Below are positions 1-8,255 of a stretch of 64,000 nucleotides of DNA, piece by piece. How positions within the stretch are numbered: position 1 is the first letter of the stretch; each line of letters begins with the position of its first letter. The stretch comes from JANQOH01 sp965243325 (GTDB taxonomy: Bacteria > Pseudomonadota > Alphaproteobacteria > UBA7887), in assembly GCA_965243325.1 (NCBI GenBank), contig CBDEUQ010000003.1, positions 1,054,001-1,118,000 on the forward strand. Direction: 5' to 3'. Position numbers and translations under genes: made by a program. The notes under the pieces were generated by a model. That model was not told the origin of the DNA and did no database searches. It worked only from the letters and a program-made list of their open reading frames with translations.

Positions 1-2772
1 TACCGGCGCCGCCGGCCCCGCATCGCCCGGGGCGATCCCTTCGACGACCGCCTCCGCCGCCGTCGGGCGCTCGCCGGTATCGGCCATCAGCACCTCGATC
101 AGCTGTTCGCGGTTGTCGGTGAGGATCTCCGCCCCGTCCCGCGCCCGGCTGATCTCGACATAGAAGGTCGACTGGTCGGTGAGCGCGCGGTTGCTCGAAT
201 CGAGCACCGCGATCACCCGGTCGGCCGTCGACCCCTGCGCGCCGTGCACCGTCGAGCTCCACGCATGGTCGATGTGGCGCAGCTGCGGATCGCCCGCCCG
301 GAGCGAGACCGTCCGCCCGTCCGCGAGATCGAGCCGCACCCGGCCGCCCGCGATCTCCATGACCTCCGCCTTCTCGCCGTTGACCAGCGACCGCGCCTTG
401 TCGTTGCGGGTCCAGCGGATGCGGTCGCCGGCGCGGATCTCGATCTCCCGCGTCTCGTAGACCTCCAGCCGGTAGCGCACGCCGCCCGCCGGCCGGATAC
501 GGCGGGGCTTCCCGTCCGCGTGTGCAAGGACCACGCTGTCGCGCTCGATCCCGGTCACCGTCAGGACATCGTCCCTGCCCACCCGGTAGTTGACCAGGTC
601 CTGGTTGAACACGACGACGTCGCCGTCGCGGTAGTTGCGCACGTCGCCCTTCTCCGCCCGGGTCATGCCGAGATTGACCAGCCGCTCGATGCGGAGCGCC
701 TTGCCCCGGATCGCCCCCTCCGCCGCCAGCCCCTCGCGCACCGTCGCGTTGACCTCCTCCCTCAGTGCATGCGTCGGCGCCAGCAGGAGCGTGCTGTCGC
801 GCCGCGCAGGATCGAGCGCGAGCCACGCCTCCGCCGCCTTCACGCCGAGATCGTCGTAGTCCACCTCGTGCACGCCGGCGCCCAGCATCTCCATCGCCGC
901 GCCCGGATCGCCCTCCAGGACCGACAGCACCGCCGCCTTGAGCGCCGGGTTGCGCTGGCGCAGGATGTCGTCCATCCGCGCCGTCGTCATGCCGGCGTCC
1001 TGCAGCTGGCGGAACGGCTGACCCGCCTCCACCGCCCGCAGCTGGCTGCGGTCGCCCACCAGCACCAGACGCGCCACGCCGAGACCGTCCGCGATCCGCA
1101 TCAGCTGGCGCATCTGGTCGGTCGAGACCATCGACGCCTCGTCGAGCACCAGCACCGCGCCGCCGAACAGCGCCTTCAGCCTGCCGTCCACACCGCCGTT
1201 CGCTGCCGCCCCACGGCAGCGCGTCAGGAACCATTGCAGGGTGCGCGCCGGGATGTCGGTCTCGCGCTCCAGCACCCGCGCCGCCGCCGCCGACGGCGCC
1301 AACCCGATCACCGGCCCGCCCTGCGCGAGCTCCCGGACGTGGCGCAGCATCGTCGTCTTGCCGGTCCCCGCCCGGCCCTGCACTCCGACGATCCGGTCGG
1401 GCGCGAGAACGATCGTCCGCACCGCCGCCGCCTGCCCCGGCGTGAGGCCCGCGCCGGCGAGGTGGGCCTCCACCCGCTCGCGCTCCGCCAGCGGCCCGGC
1501 CGTGCCGAGACCCGCCTTCATCGCCGCGATCACCCTGCGCTCGGCCTTCAGCGTGCGCTCGGTCACGAACGCCCGGTCGGCGCGCGACAGCGAGGCCTCC
1601 ACCAGGTGGCCGTCGCGCACCATCCACGCCACCGCCTCGCGCACCGCTCCGATCGAATGCGCTCCCGGCGAGTGGGCCAGCGCCAGAGCCTCCAGCTCGT
1701 GCGCCGCGAACACCGGCTGGCGCTCCTCCAACCGCGCCATCGTGCGACCCACGATCTCGATCGCCGACGGCGCCCGCGGCGCCGCCGCCGCCATCTCCAC
1801 AGGCTCCCGCGACCGGGTCGTCCGCGGCGCGGCATCCAGTCCCGCCGCCCGAAGGCGCCCGAGCCACTCCCGCCGCAGCACCGCCTGCACCGGTTCCGCC
1901 TTGCGCTTGCGCGTCGCAAACGTTGCCTTCTGCAACGACGCCGAGGTCCGCTCCAGGCCCCTCTCGTCCACCCAGGCCACGATCTCCCGCCGCCGGGTCG
2001 AGAACGCCTCTCTCAGCGCCCGCCCGTAGCCCGCGATCTCGAAGCTCGGGATCCGCCCCGCCATCGCCGGCACGATCGCGTAGCCCCGCGCGGCCAGGCG
2101 CCGCGCCAGCTCGTTGCGGTAATAAGCCCCGATCAGCCGTGCGTTGCGGTGGATCTGAGTCGGCTCGACGCTCTTCCATCTCCCGTCGGCGCCGCACGTC
2201 ATGTTCGCCACCACCGCATGCGTGTGCAGCTGCGGGTCGCGGTTGCGGCTGGCCACGTGGCGGAACAGCGCCGCCACCATCGACGGCGACTGCGTGCGCG
2301 GCCGCCGCCGCGTCGCCGGATCCCACCCCCTGGTCTCGAGCAGCGTCTCCTCGATCCACCCCAGCGTCGCCCGCACCGCCTCGTCGTGCGCGCGCACCGC
2401 CGCCCGGTCGCCGCGCCGGCGCGTCTCCGTCGGCAACAGCGCCGCCAGGGAGACGGACTTGGGGGCCGAGAACGTGATGTCGAAGCCCGGACGGTGCTCG
2501 TGCTGCCCGTCGCGCCGGCGGCCCAGCCGGACGCTCGTCCCCAACACCCGCCCCTGGAGAACCTTCTCGAACGTCCCCGCCGCGACTTCGCGGCCTTCCA
2601 GTCCCAGGGCAGCAGCCCCCCTGCCGTACCAGGCGCTGCCGCGCCGATGCTCCGCCTGCTTCGCGCGCGCCTCCGCCGCATCCTCGCCGCGGCCGGCGTA
2701 ATAGCCCCCGTCGCGCCGGAAATACTCCGACGTCGCCGACGAGGACGTCAGGTTGCGGACCGTCGCGACCAT
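1..2772 (-). CDS. MobF-family conjugative relaxase/helicase (TrwC/TraA-like), 3' part beyond the window
   Basis: Relaxase that nicks oriT and stays covalently bound to the 5' end, fused to a helicase that unwinds the plasmid strand. The reading frame starts at the ATG complementary to 2770-2772 and runs open to base 1, giving 924 visible residues. The N-terminus MVATVRNLTSSSS is followed by candidate catalytic tyrosines Y18 and Y25/Y26, then the metal-binding HTHAVVANMT motif near residue 190, as in MobF relaxases. A helicase Walker A (GRAGTGKTT) and a Walker B-type segment (LVLDEASMV) follow. It closely resembles the complete relaxase at 40602-46061 but is clearly a divergent paralogue. It lies 6 bp after the accessory gene at 2779, in an apparent four-gene operon on the minus strand. 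Product seen in sequence; transfer activity is inferred. Confidence 0.93.
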   Translation of the reverse strand, partial: MVATVRNLTSSSATSEYFRRDGGYYAGRGEDAAEARAKQAEHRRGSAWYGRGAAALGLEGREVAAGTFEKVLQGRVLGTSVRLGRRRDGQHEHRPGFDITFSAPKSVSLAALLPTETRRRGDRAAVRAHDEAVRATLGWIEETLLETRGWDPATRRRPRTQSPSMVAALFRHVASRNRDPQLHTHAVVANMTCGADGRWKSVEPTQIHRNARLIGAYYRNELARRLAARGYAIVPAMAGRIPSFEIAGYGRALREAFSTRRREIVAWVDERGLERTSASLQKATFATRKRKAEPVQAVLRREWLGRLRAAGLDAAPRTTRSREPVEMAAAAPRAPSAIEIVGRTMARLEERQPVFAAHELEALALAHSPGAHSIGAVREAVAWMVRDGHLVEASLSRADRAFVTERTLKAERRVIAAMKAGLGTAGPLAERERVEAHLAGAGLTPGQAAAVRTIVLAPDRIVGVQGRAGTGKTTMLRHVRELAQGGPVIGLAPSAAAARVLERETDIPARTLQWFLTRCRGAAANGGVDGRLKALFGGAVLVLDEASMVSTDQMRQLMRIADGLGVARLVLVGDRSQLRAVEAGQPFRQLQDAGMTTARMDDILRQRNPALKAAVLSVLEGDPGAAMEMLGAGVHEVDYDDLGVKAAEAWLALDPARRDSTLLLAPTHALREEVNATVREGLAAEGAIRGKALRIERLVNLGMTRAEKGDVRNYRDGDVVVFNQDLVNYRVGRDDVLTVTGIERDSVVLAHADGKPRRIRPAGGVRYRLEVYETREIEIRAGDRIRWTRNDKARSLVNGEKAEVMEIAGGRVRLDLADGRTVSLRAGDPQLRHIDHAWSSTVHGAQGSTADRVIAVLDSSNRALTDQSTFYVEISRARDGAEILTDNREQLIEVLMADTGERPTAAEAVVEGIAPGDAGPAAPV

Positions 2773-2778
2773 CGCTCC

Positions 2779-3276
2779 TCAGAACAGATTGCGCTGGTTC
2801 AGGTCGGAGCGGTCCGCTTTGCGGCGCCGCTTCTTCGTCGGCTGCGTTTCCGCGGGCTTCCTTGCCGCTTCGGTCGCGGTCTCCGTCTCCGGCATCATCG
2901 CGGCGGCGACGATCGCCGCTCGCCGCTCGCCGAACGTCTCGCGCAGGAGGGCGAGAGCCTCCTCGCGCCGCCCCTCCCGGGCCATCGCCCCGAGCCGCGC
3001 CGCCAGCAGCCCGCGCAGGTCGTCCGCCAGCCCGCCGGCGTCCGCGCACAGGCTGCGCGCAAGCCCGTCCATCGACCGCGAGATGTACCGCTGCTGCTTC
3101 TCGTCCAGGACCAGCCGCCGCGACGGCCGCGGGTCCACGGTCAGCGCGCACTCCACCGCCCAGACCGATATCCGCTTCCCCGCCCGCGCCGCGCCGGCCC
3201 GGATCGCCTCCCACTCCTCGTCGGTGGCCGAGATCGTCCAGGTCCTCCCCGCCGCCCTTGCGCGCGCCTTCGTCAT
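2779..3276 (-). CDS. Relaxosome accessory protein (ribbon-helix-helix-like), third gene of cassette 1
   Basis: A 165-residue protein starting at ATG 3276, overlapping the stop of the upstream gene (ATGA). The N-terminal segment (TWTISATDEEWEAIRAGAAR) has the strand-then-two-helix pattern of MobC-like or ribbon-helix-helix DNA-binding accessory proteins. A long helical middle (residues 65-130) follows, then a Lys/Arg-rich tail ending DLNQRNLF. It is homologous to the protein at 36728-37246: shared features are the WExI segment, an ECALxVDP motif, LGAMAR and an ASIVAAA-like stretch. Its place directly before the relaxase suggests a role in oriT binding or nicking. The exact family is not recognised. 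Confidence 0.8.
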   Translation of the reverse strand: MTKARARAAGRTWTISATDEEWEAIRAGAARAGKRISVWAVECALTVDPRPSRRLVLDEKQQRYISRSMDGLARSLCADAGGLADDLRGLLAARLGAMAREGRREEALALLRETFGERRAAIVAAAMMPETETATEAARKPAETQPTKKRRRKADRSDLNQRNLF

Positions 3277-3599
3277 CGCTCCCGTGCCCCTTCCGCCGCC
3301 AGCAGGAAACGCACCGCCTCGTCGACCGACAGCTCCGCCTCGCCCCGCCCCGGCGCGCGCACCGCGATACGCGCCGGGCGGACGGCGGCCCGGACGTCCT
3401 CGAGAAGCCGGCGCTGCGCGTCCTCGCCCAGCGCCAGCGGATGGCCCGGCATCTCCGCCGGCCCGTCCCCGCCCGCCGCCCGCAGGCAGCAGCGGACCAC
3501 CAGACGCGAGATCGGCATCCGCAGCCGCCGCGCCCGGCGCCCGATCCGCTCCCAGGTCTCCGGCCGGCTGTAGATGCCGCGCGCCCTCGCGAGCTTCAT
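3273..3599 (-). CDS. Small relaxosome accessory protein, second gene of cassette 1
   Basis: A 108-residue basic protein starting MKLARARGIYSRPETWERIG. I chose the internal ATG at 3597-3599 because the homologue at 36399-36731 starts the same way (MKLSKPRCVYCSPETWERI). The N-terminal third has the strand-helix-helix character of ribbon-helix-helix regulators (RRLRMPISRLVVRCCLR). The C-terminal half carries an acidic segment LSVDEAVRFLLAAEG. It overlaps the downstream accessory gene by four bases, so the two are probably translationally coupled. DNA binding is inferred from composition, context and the paralogue; no biochemical function is known to me. Confidence 0.75.
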   Translation of the reverse strand: MKLARARGIYSRPETWERIGRRARRLRMPISRLVVRCCLRAAGGDGPAEMPGHPLALGEDAQRRLLEDVRAAVRPARIAVRAPGRGEAELSVDEAVRFLLAAEGARER

Positions 3600-3606
3600 C
3601 GGCGTC

Positions 3607-3924
3607 TCATTCCGGCGCGATATCCAGGTCGATGCGGCCCTCGATCTCCGCGACCAGCGCCCGCCACATGTCGTCGCCGCCCTGCTCCTCGAAGCGCAGC
3701 CGCTCCACCCGTTCGAGGACCAGCACCGCCCGCGCGAGGCGGCGGACCAGGGCGGGCGGCAGGCTGCACCCGGCCGGCTCCGGGCGCGCCAGCAGCGTGC
3801 GCATGACGTATGCCGAGATCGACAGGCCCGCCGCCGCGGCGGCCTCCCGGACGCGCGCCCACTCGGCGTCGGTCGCCCGCACCATGCGCCCGCTGCGCCT
3901 CTCGCCCTCCGCCCTCTCCGCCAT
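3607..3924 (-). CDS. MobC/ribbon-helix-helix-like mobilisation protein, first gene of cassette 1
   Basis: About 105 residues from the ATG at 3922-3924 (MAERAEGERRSGRMVRATDA). An earlier ATG at 3948 in the same frame is possible. The segment ATDAEWARVREAAAAAGLSI followed by SAYVMRTLL is typical of MobC/TraY-like relaxosome proteins with a ribbon-helix-helix fold, and matches the short homologue at 36206-36385 (ATDAEWALIREDAEAERLSV, then SDYVVRALL). It is the first gene of the minus-strand cassette leading into the relaxase. It faces the AT-rich non-coding stretch at 3960-4260 where an oriT would be expected. Confidence 0.78.
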   Translation of the reverse strand: MAERAEGERRSGRMVRATDAEWARVREAAAAAGLSISAYVMRTLLARPEPAGCSLPPALVRRLARAVLVLERVERLRFEEQGGDDMWRALVAEIEGRIDLDIAPE

Positions 3925-4483
3925 GGTGCTCCCCGGCCAGACCGACATAATTCTGCCCGAACGAGAGCCAAAAATGAAGTTGTACCGATATGGATTCAAT
4001 ATTGACGTTTTCTCCGGCATCCGCGATTCCGGGAGCAACCGGCCCAAAAGCCGGCACCAGTCCGACACCCGGATGCAACAATTTCGTAAACAGGGATACC
4101 AAATGCTATCGTGTACGACCGCTTAACAAAACAGTTGACTTGTGTCGTAATTACCGGATTCTAAACATAGAAACGGAGACCTATTTAGTACCGTAAGCAA
4201 CTCAAAGTTAGCATTTTCGCTGAATTGAGTTGCTACACGACCACCAGTATCAATATCCGATAACGCTGCACCGCCCACCTCTCCCGGGTGCGGCCCGAAT
4301 CGCCGCGCCACGCCGCGATCCGCCACGGCCGACCTTTTCTAGGCGACAACGGCAAACGGAAGAAGAAACGCGAGACTATCCGCCGCATGAAAAGTTTTCA
4401 TGCATACGTGCGGTCATTCTCGGTATGCGTTCCGCATGGCGGTGGGAACGCGCCCGGCGCCGGCGCCGGGCGCCGCGAGCGGC
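3925..4483. promoter_or_regulatory. Gene-free AT-rich region upstream of relaxase cassette 1, candidate oriT/promoter
   Basis: No convincing gene is seen here. The part from about 3960 to 4260 is strikingly AT-rich for this genome. It contains a perfect 9-bp inverted repeat, GCAACTCAA at 4197-4205 and TTGAGTTGC at 4225-4233, separated by 19 nt. It lies immediately upstream of the relaxosome accessory genes, the usual place of an oriT and of the promoter for the mobilisation operon. The nic site cannot be pinpointed by eye. The 3' part is interrupted by the IS256 copy inserted at 4484. Confidence 0.4.
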
Positions 4484-5763
4484 GGTGACGTAAGAATTTA
4501 TGTGTCAGGTGGGAAGGGGGTACTCCCTGTGGTGACGACAACCACAAACAGGAGCACCCCGCATGTCCCAGCAAGCTGCGACGATCATGAGCCTACCCCA
4601 GGCCTTTGAGGTGGTGAAGGAGATGCAGGCAGGCGGACTGGACTGGGGCGAGGGCTACCGCCCGCTCGGCCGCCAGGCGCTGGCCGAGATCATCGAGGGC
4701 CGGATGGCCGAGGCGGTGGATCGCTGGCTCGACAACCTCGACGCCGGCGCGATGCGCGACCGGCGCAACGGGACCTACCGCCGCTGCCTGCTGAGCGAGC
4801 TCGGCGACATCGAGCTCAACGTGCCGCGCACCCGGCACTTCTGCCCGACCGGGGTTGTGAAGAGCTACGCAAGGCGCGCGCCGGAGATCGACCGTGCCAT
4901 CCTGGCCGGCTTCGTGCTGGGGCTTTCGACGCGCAAGGTGGGCGAGGTCCTGCTGGCCCTGCTCGGGCGCCCGGTCTCGGCCGCGACGGTGAGCCGGGTC
5001 TCCAAGACGCTCGACATGGCGGTCGAGGCCTTCCACCGCAGGCCGCTGAAGAACGCCTACAAGGCGCTGATGCTCGACGGCGTGGTGCTGGCCCGCAAGA
5101 CCGGCGCCGGCGCGCTCAGGAGGCCGGTCCTGGTGGCGCTCGGCATCCGCCCCGACGGCAAGAAGGAGATCATCGACTTCCATCTCGCCGTCAGCGAAGG
5201 CGCCCGCGAGTGGGAAGTGTTCCTCAACCGGCTGTACCACCGCGGGCTCACCGGCGAAGGCCTTGAGATGATCTGCGTCGATGGCGGCAAGGGCCTGCTG
5301 GCTGCCTTGCCGTTCGTCTATCCCGGCATCCCGGTTCAGAGGTGCTGGGCGCACAAGATGCGCAACATCCTCAACAAGGTCCGCAAGGCCGACCAGGAGG
5401 CCGTCAAGGCCGATGTCCACGCCGTCATGAATGCAAAGAGCCGCCGCAAGGCCCAGAGCGCCGCCCGACGCTTCGCCGACCGCTGGCAAAGCACCTACCC
5501 CAAGGCCGTCGCCTGCCTGCGCAGCGATCTCGACGAGCTGCTCACCTGCTTCCGCTACCGGACCCTCGATGAGCGAAAGCGGGTCAGGACCACCAACGCC
5601 ATCGAACGAAGGTTCCGGGAGGTCCGCAGACGAACCCGGCCCATGGGAACCTTCCAGGACCGGACCTCAATGGACCGCGTCCTCTACGCGGTATTCATCC
5701 ACGAAAACAAGTCTCAGGGAATCAGCACCCCCGTCTCCCTGACACATAACTCTTGACGTTACC
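4484..5763 (+). mobile_element. IS256-family insertion sequence, copy 1 (1280 bp)
   Basis: A complete insertion sequence bounded by imperfect terminal inverted repeats of about 26 bp. The left end starts GGTGACGTAAG and the right end reads GGTAACGTCAAG on the other strand, with 21 of 26 positions matching. It is flanked by an 8-bp target duplication CGAGCGGC at 4476-4483 and 5764-5771. The single transposase gene fills it, with 79 bp before the start codon. The same element recurs at 9868-11147 and 27279-28558. It sits between the relaxase cassette control region and the LysR gene. Confidence 0.95.
4563..5756 (+). CDS. IS256-family (mutator-type) transposase
   Basis: A 397-residue DDE transposase of the IS256/MULE group. 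It starts MSQQAATIMSLPQAFEVVKE. The catalytic core shows the expected acidic residues: one Asp in LMLDGVVLARK, a second in MICVDGGKGLLAAL, and the Glu in TTNAIERRFREVRRRTRPMG, with the family-typical CWAHKMRNI segment between the second and third. Length is normal for the family. The protein is identical in all three copies of this window, and each element is intact with target duplications, so the transposase is probably functional. Confidence 0.97.
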   Translation: MSQQAATIMSLPQAFEVVKEMQAGGLDWGEGYRPLGRQALAEIIEGRMAEAVDRWLDNLDAGAMRDRRNGTYRRCLLSELGDIELNVPRTRHFCPTGVVKSYARRAPEIDRAILAGFVLGLSTRKVGEVLLALLGRPVSAATVSRVSKTLDMAVEAFHRRPLKNAYKALMLDGVVLARKTGAGALRRPVLVALGIRPDGKKEIIDFHLAVSEGAREWEVFLNRLYHRGLTGEGLEMICVDGGKGLLAALPFVYPGIPVQRCWAHKMRNILNKVRKADQEAVKADVHAVMNAKSRRKAQSAARRFADRWQSTYPKAVACLRSDLDELLTCFRYRTLDERKRVRTTNAIERRFREVRRRTRPMGTFQDRTSMDRVLYAVFIHENKSQGISTPVSLTHNS

Positions 5764-5883
5764 CGAGCGGCCTCCGGTTTGACGCCGGCGGGCAAAGTTT
5801 CCTAGACTGTCGGCGCCTACCCCCTGCCGCGAAGCCGCCGACCGCTATCGCCCAGCACCGCGGTCGGCCCGTCATATCCCGCC

Positions 5884-6855
5884 ATGAAGGTAAGGAGCAC
5901 TTTCGTGACGTCGGACGAACACGGCCAGTCCCGGGACCGCTTGCGGCAGCTTCGGGCGTTCTGTCACGCGGCGCAACTGCAGAGCATGTCCAAGGCCGCC
6001 GACCGGCTGTCCCTGAGTCAGCCCGCCGTGTCGCGGCAGATCCGGGCGCTGGAGGAGGAGTTCTCGACCGTGCTGTTCGAGCGGCACGGTCCGCGCATCG
6101 CGCTGACGCCGGCGGGCAGAAGCCTGCAGCGCATAGCACTGCCGCTGGTGCGGAGCATGGACGGCCTGCCCGTCGCCTTCACCGACGAGGTGAACGACAC
6201 CGTTTCGGGCAACGTCCATATCGCGGCGGGGATGACCGGCTCCCTCTTCATCCTTCCCGACCATGTCCGGCGGTTCCGGTCGCTGTATCCCGACGTGGAG
6301 ATTCGGGTGACGACGATCGGCGCCAAGCGGACGCTGAAGCTGGTGCGCGGCCACGAAGCCGATTTTGCGGTGGTCGCGCTGGACTTCGTCCCCAAGGACC
6401 TGGACTTCCGCCCGTTCCTGTCCTCGAACCACGTGCTCATCGTGCCGTTCGGCCATCCGCTGGAGGGGCGCGAGCGGGTCATGGCGGAGGAGATCGCGGC
6501 GCATCCGGCGATTCTGCCGTCCGGCGGCTACGGCAGGACGATGGCGGAGGTCATCGCCCGCTATCTCGACGTCGAATGGACGGTCGCGGTGGAAACCGCG
6601 GGATGGAACACGATCAAGCGCTACGTCGAGGCCGGCCTCGGTCTCGCCGTGGTGCCGGATCTCTGTCTCACCGAGAGCGACCGCGTGAGCGTGGTCGGGT
6701 TCGACGACCGGATTTCCCACTTCATCCGGCCCCGGATCTACGGCGTCGTCCTGCGCCGCAGCGCGTTTCTGCCGCGGGCGGCGCGGCGGTTCGTGCAGAT
6801 GATGGACCCCGGGTTCGCCGACCGGCACGCGGCCGAAACGGCGGAAACGGAGTAG
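5884..6855 (+). CDS. LysR-family transcriptional regulator
   Basis: A 323-residue LysR-type regulator. The winged helix-turn-helix is at about residues 18-78 (RQLRAFCHAAQLQSMSKAAD, then LSLSQPAVSRQIRALEEEF). The effector domain covers about residues 105-310 in two lobes. An earlier in-frame region is cut off by the IS256 copy ending 120 bp upstream, so the native promoter may have been altered by the insertion. The downstream gene is convergent, so no regulated operon is obvious. The ligand is unknown. Confidence 0.92.
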   Translation: MKVRSTFVTSDEHGQSRDRLRQLRAFCHAAQLQSMSKAADRLSLSQPAVSRQIRALEEEFSTVLFERHGPRIALTPAGRSLQRIALPLVRSMDGLPVAFTDEVNDTVSGNVHIAAGMTGSLFILPDHVRRFRSLYPDVEIRVTTIGAKRTLKLVRGHEADFAVVALDFVPKDLDFRPFLSSNHVLIVPFGHPLEGRERVMAEEIAAHPAILPSGGYGRTMAEVIARYLDVEWTVAVETAGWNTIKRYVEAGLGLAVVPDLCLTESDRVSVVGFDDRISHFIRPRIYGVVLRRSAFLPRAARRFVQMMDPGFADRHAAETAETE

Positions 6856-6882
6856 CGCGCGGGCGCGTTCGCGGGCCGCCTT

Positions 6883-7332
6883 TCAGACCCCCGGGGCGAG
6901 CACGCGCGGGAGAAGGACGGCGACGGCGGGCGGCGCGATCGCGACGGCGAAGGGCAGGTTCGAGCGCATGCGACGCGCCGCCGCGAAAGGCAGGACGGCG
7001 ACCAGGCAGAGGACGGCCGCGGCGAGCGCCATCCCGAACAAAAAGACACCGAGGTCGCGAGGCCCGATCCACAGACCGGCGGCGGCGAGCAGCTTGCCGT
7101 CCCCCGCACCGAAACCGCCGGTGAGGAACAGAGCGAACCCGGCGGCGAGCAGCGCCCCGCCGACGGCGACATGGGTCCACGGCGCGGCCGGACCGGCGCC
7201 GGCGAACGCCTGGACGGCGAACAGCGCCGCGGCGGCGAGGGGGACGGCGTTGGGGATGCGGCGGCGGCGGACATCCCACGCGGCGGCGGCGGCGAACAGC
7301 AGGCAGACGATCGCGACGAGCGGTTCCGACAT
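6883..7332 (-). CDS. Prepilin peptidase (A24, CpaA/TadV-type)
   Basis: A 149-residue integral membrane aspartic peptidase that processes type IV/Tad prepilins at the inner membrane. Both catalytic aspartates are visible: one in AAWDVRRRRIPN near residue 20 and one in GFGAGDGKLLAAAG (the GxGD motif) near residue 77. About five or six hydrophobic segments are predicted. The short form without an N-methylation domain fits CpaA/TadV. The start is the ATG at 7330-7332; an open frame continues upstream but looks non-coding. No other pilus gene is present in the window, so it is an orphan here. Confidence 0.85.
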   Translation of the reverse strand: MSEPLVAIVCLLFAAAAAWDVRRRRIPNAVPLAAAALFAVQAFAGAGPAAPWTHVAVGGALLAAGFALFLTGGFGAGDGKLLAAAGLWIGPRDLGVFLFGMALAAAVLCLVAVLPFAAARRMRSNLPFAVAIAPPAVAVLLPRVLAPGV

Positions 7333-8183
7333 GCGGCGGCACTGTCCCGGATTCGCGCCGGCGCGTCGAGGGGAGCGGCGCCGGCGCGACGCGACCGGCG
7401 GCCACGCGCCGTGCCGGCGGCAATTTCGCCCGATCCTCCGCAAGCGCCCGGGCGCATACGGATACCCGATCGTCCGCGCCACGGCAGGGCGCATTCCGGG
7501 CATCGCGCCGCGCGTGCCGATCCCGACGACCACCTGCCGTTGGACATGGTGGACTCGGCGATGGCGCGCTGCGCTCGGCCGCTGCAAATGACGTCGGCAC
7601 CGATACGGCATCGCCCGCACGCCCTCGTCGGATCGGACATCCACAGCCCAAGGGACCACGAACTCAAGAACCGGCCGGGCCGGGAGCCGTGGAAGGCGAA
7701 CGAGGCGGTTCGGCTCCGCCACAAGATGCGGTGGGTATGGCCGCCGTTGACGGGGCGGGCGCGAAACGTCCGGGTCATGTACGAAGCGTGAGCCATGCGG
7801 GCCGCCGCGTCTCCCGGCGCTCCGCCGCGGCCGTTCAGACGACCTTGCGGCCCGGTTCCGGTGCCGGCGCGGCAGGCGCAACAGGGCCGCGAGAAGGTCG
7901 CGATCCGCAAGCTCGCCACCGCCTGAGGGGTTTGCGGTTTGCCGGGAGCGCGGGTCGCGGCCGCTCTCCGGGCTCGGCCTGCGGTCAGCCCGAACAGGGG
8001 ATCGGTGCGCGGCGCCGGCCTCGCGTTGCGGTTGTCATCAGATCTGGAAAGCCGCCCGCGCAAGAAGATCGTCGGCGGTGCGCGCATGGCCGGGCCATCC
8101 GGTTATTTTCGTTGCCGGCGTTTTTCGACAATAGTGACACGCCGTATTCGCGTTTCGTAAACAAGCGATGCGCTACGGCGCTC
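7333..8183. other. Gene-free stretch between prepilin peptidase and Fic gene
   Basis: About 850 bases with several long open frames on both strands, all of arginine/proline-rich composition typical of random frames in GC-rich DNA. I see no recognisable domain or credible ribosome binding site. The last 100 bases turn AT-richer toward the palindrome at 8184. It may hold the divergent promoters of the flanking genes or a decayed gene. Confidence 0.5.
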
Positions 8184-8214
8184 TTATTCCAATTTACGAC
8201 GTAAATTGGAATAA
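8184..8214. promoter_or_regulatory. 31-bp near-perfect palindrome upstream of the Fic gene (candidate operator)
   Basis: The arm TTATTCCAATTTACG (8184-8198) is followed by a single A and then its exact reverse complement (8200-8214). It lies 42 bp upstream of the Fic start codon. A second inverted repeat, GCTTATTG at 8222-8229 and CAATAAGC at 8239-8246, sits between it and the gene. Such a perfect AT-rich palindrome in a roughly 70% GC genome suggests binding of a dimeric regulator, possibly the Fic protein's own C-terminal winged helix. That regulation is inference. Confidence 0.6.
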
Positions 8215-8255
8215 CGGTTTGGCTTATTGCGTTTCGTCCAATAAGCTCCGCCGCC

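Noticed and set aside
244..3573. 1109-residue plus-strand open frame
   Set aside because: It is antisense to the relaxase and accessory genes, Arg/Pro/His-rich, and has no domain; a GC-rich shadow frame.
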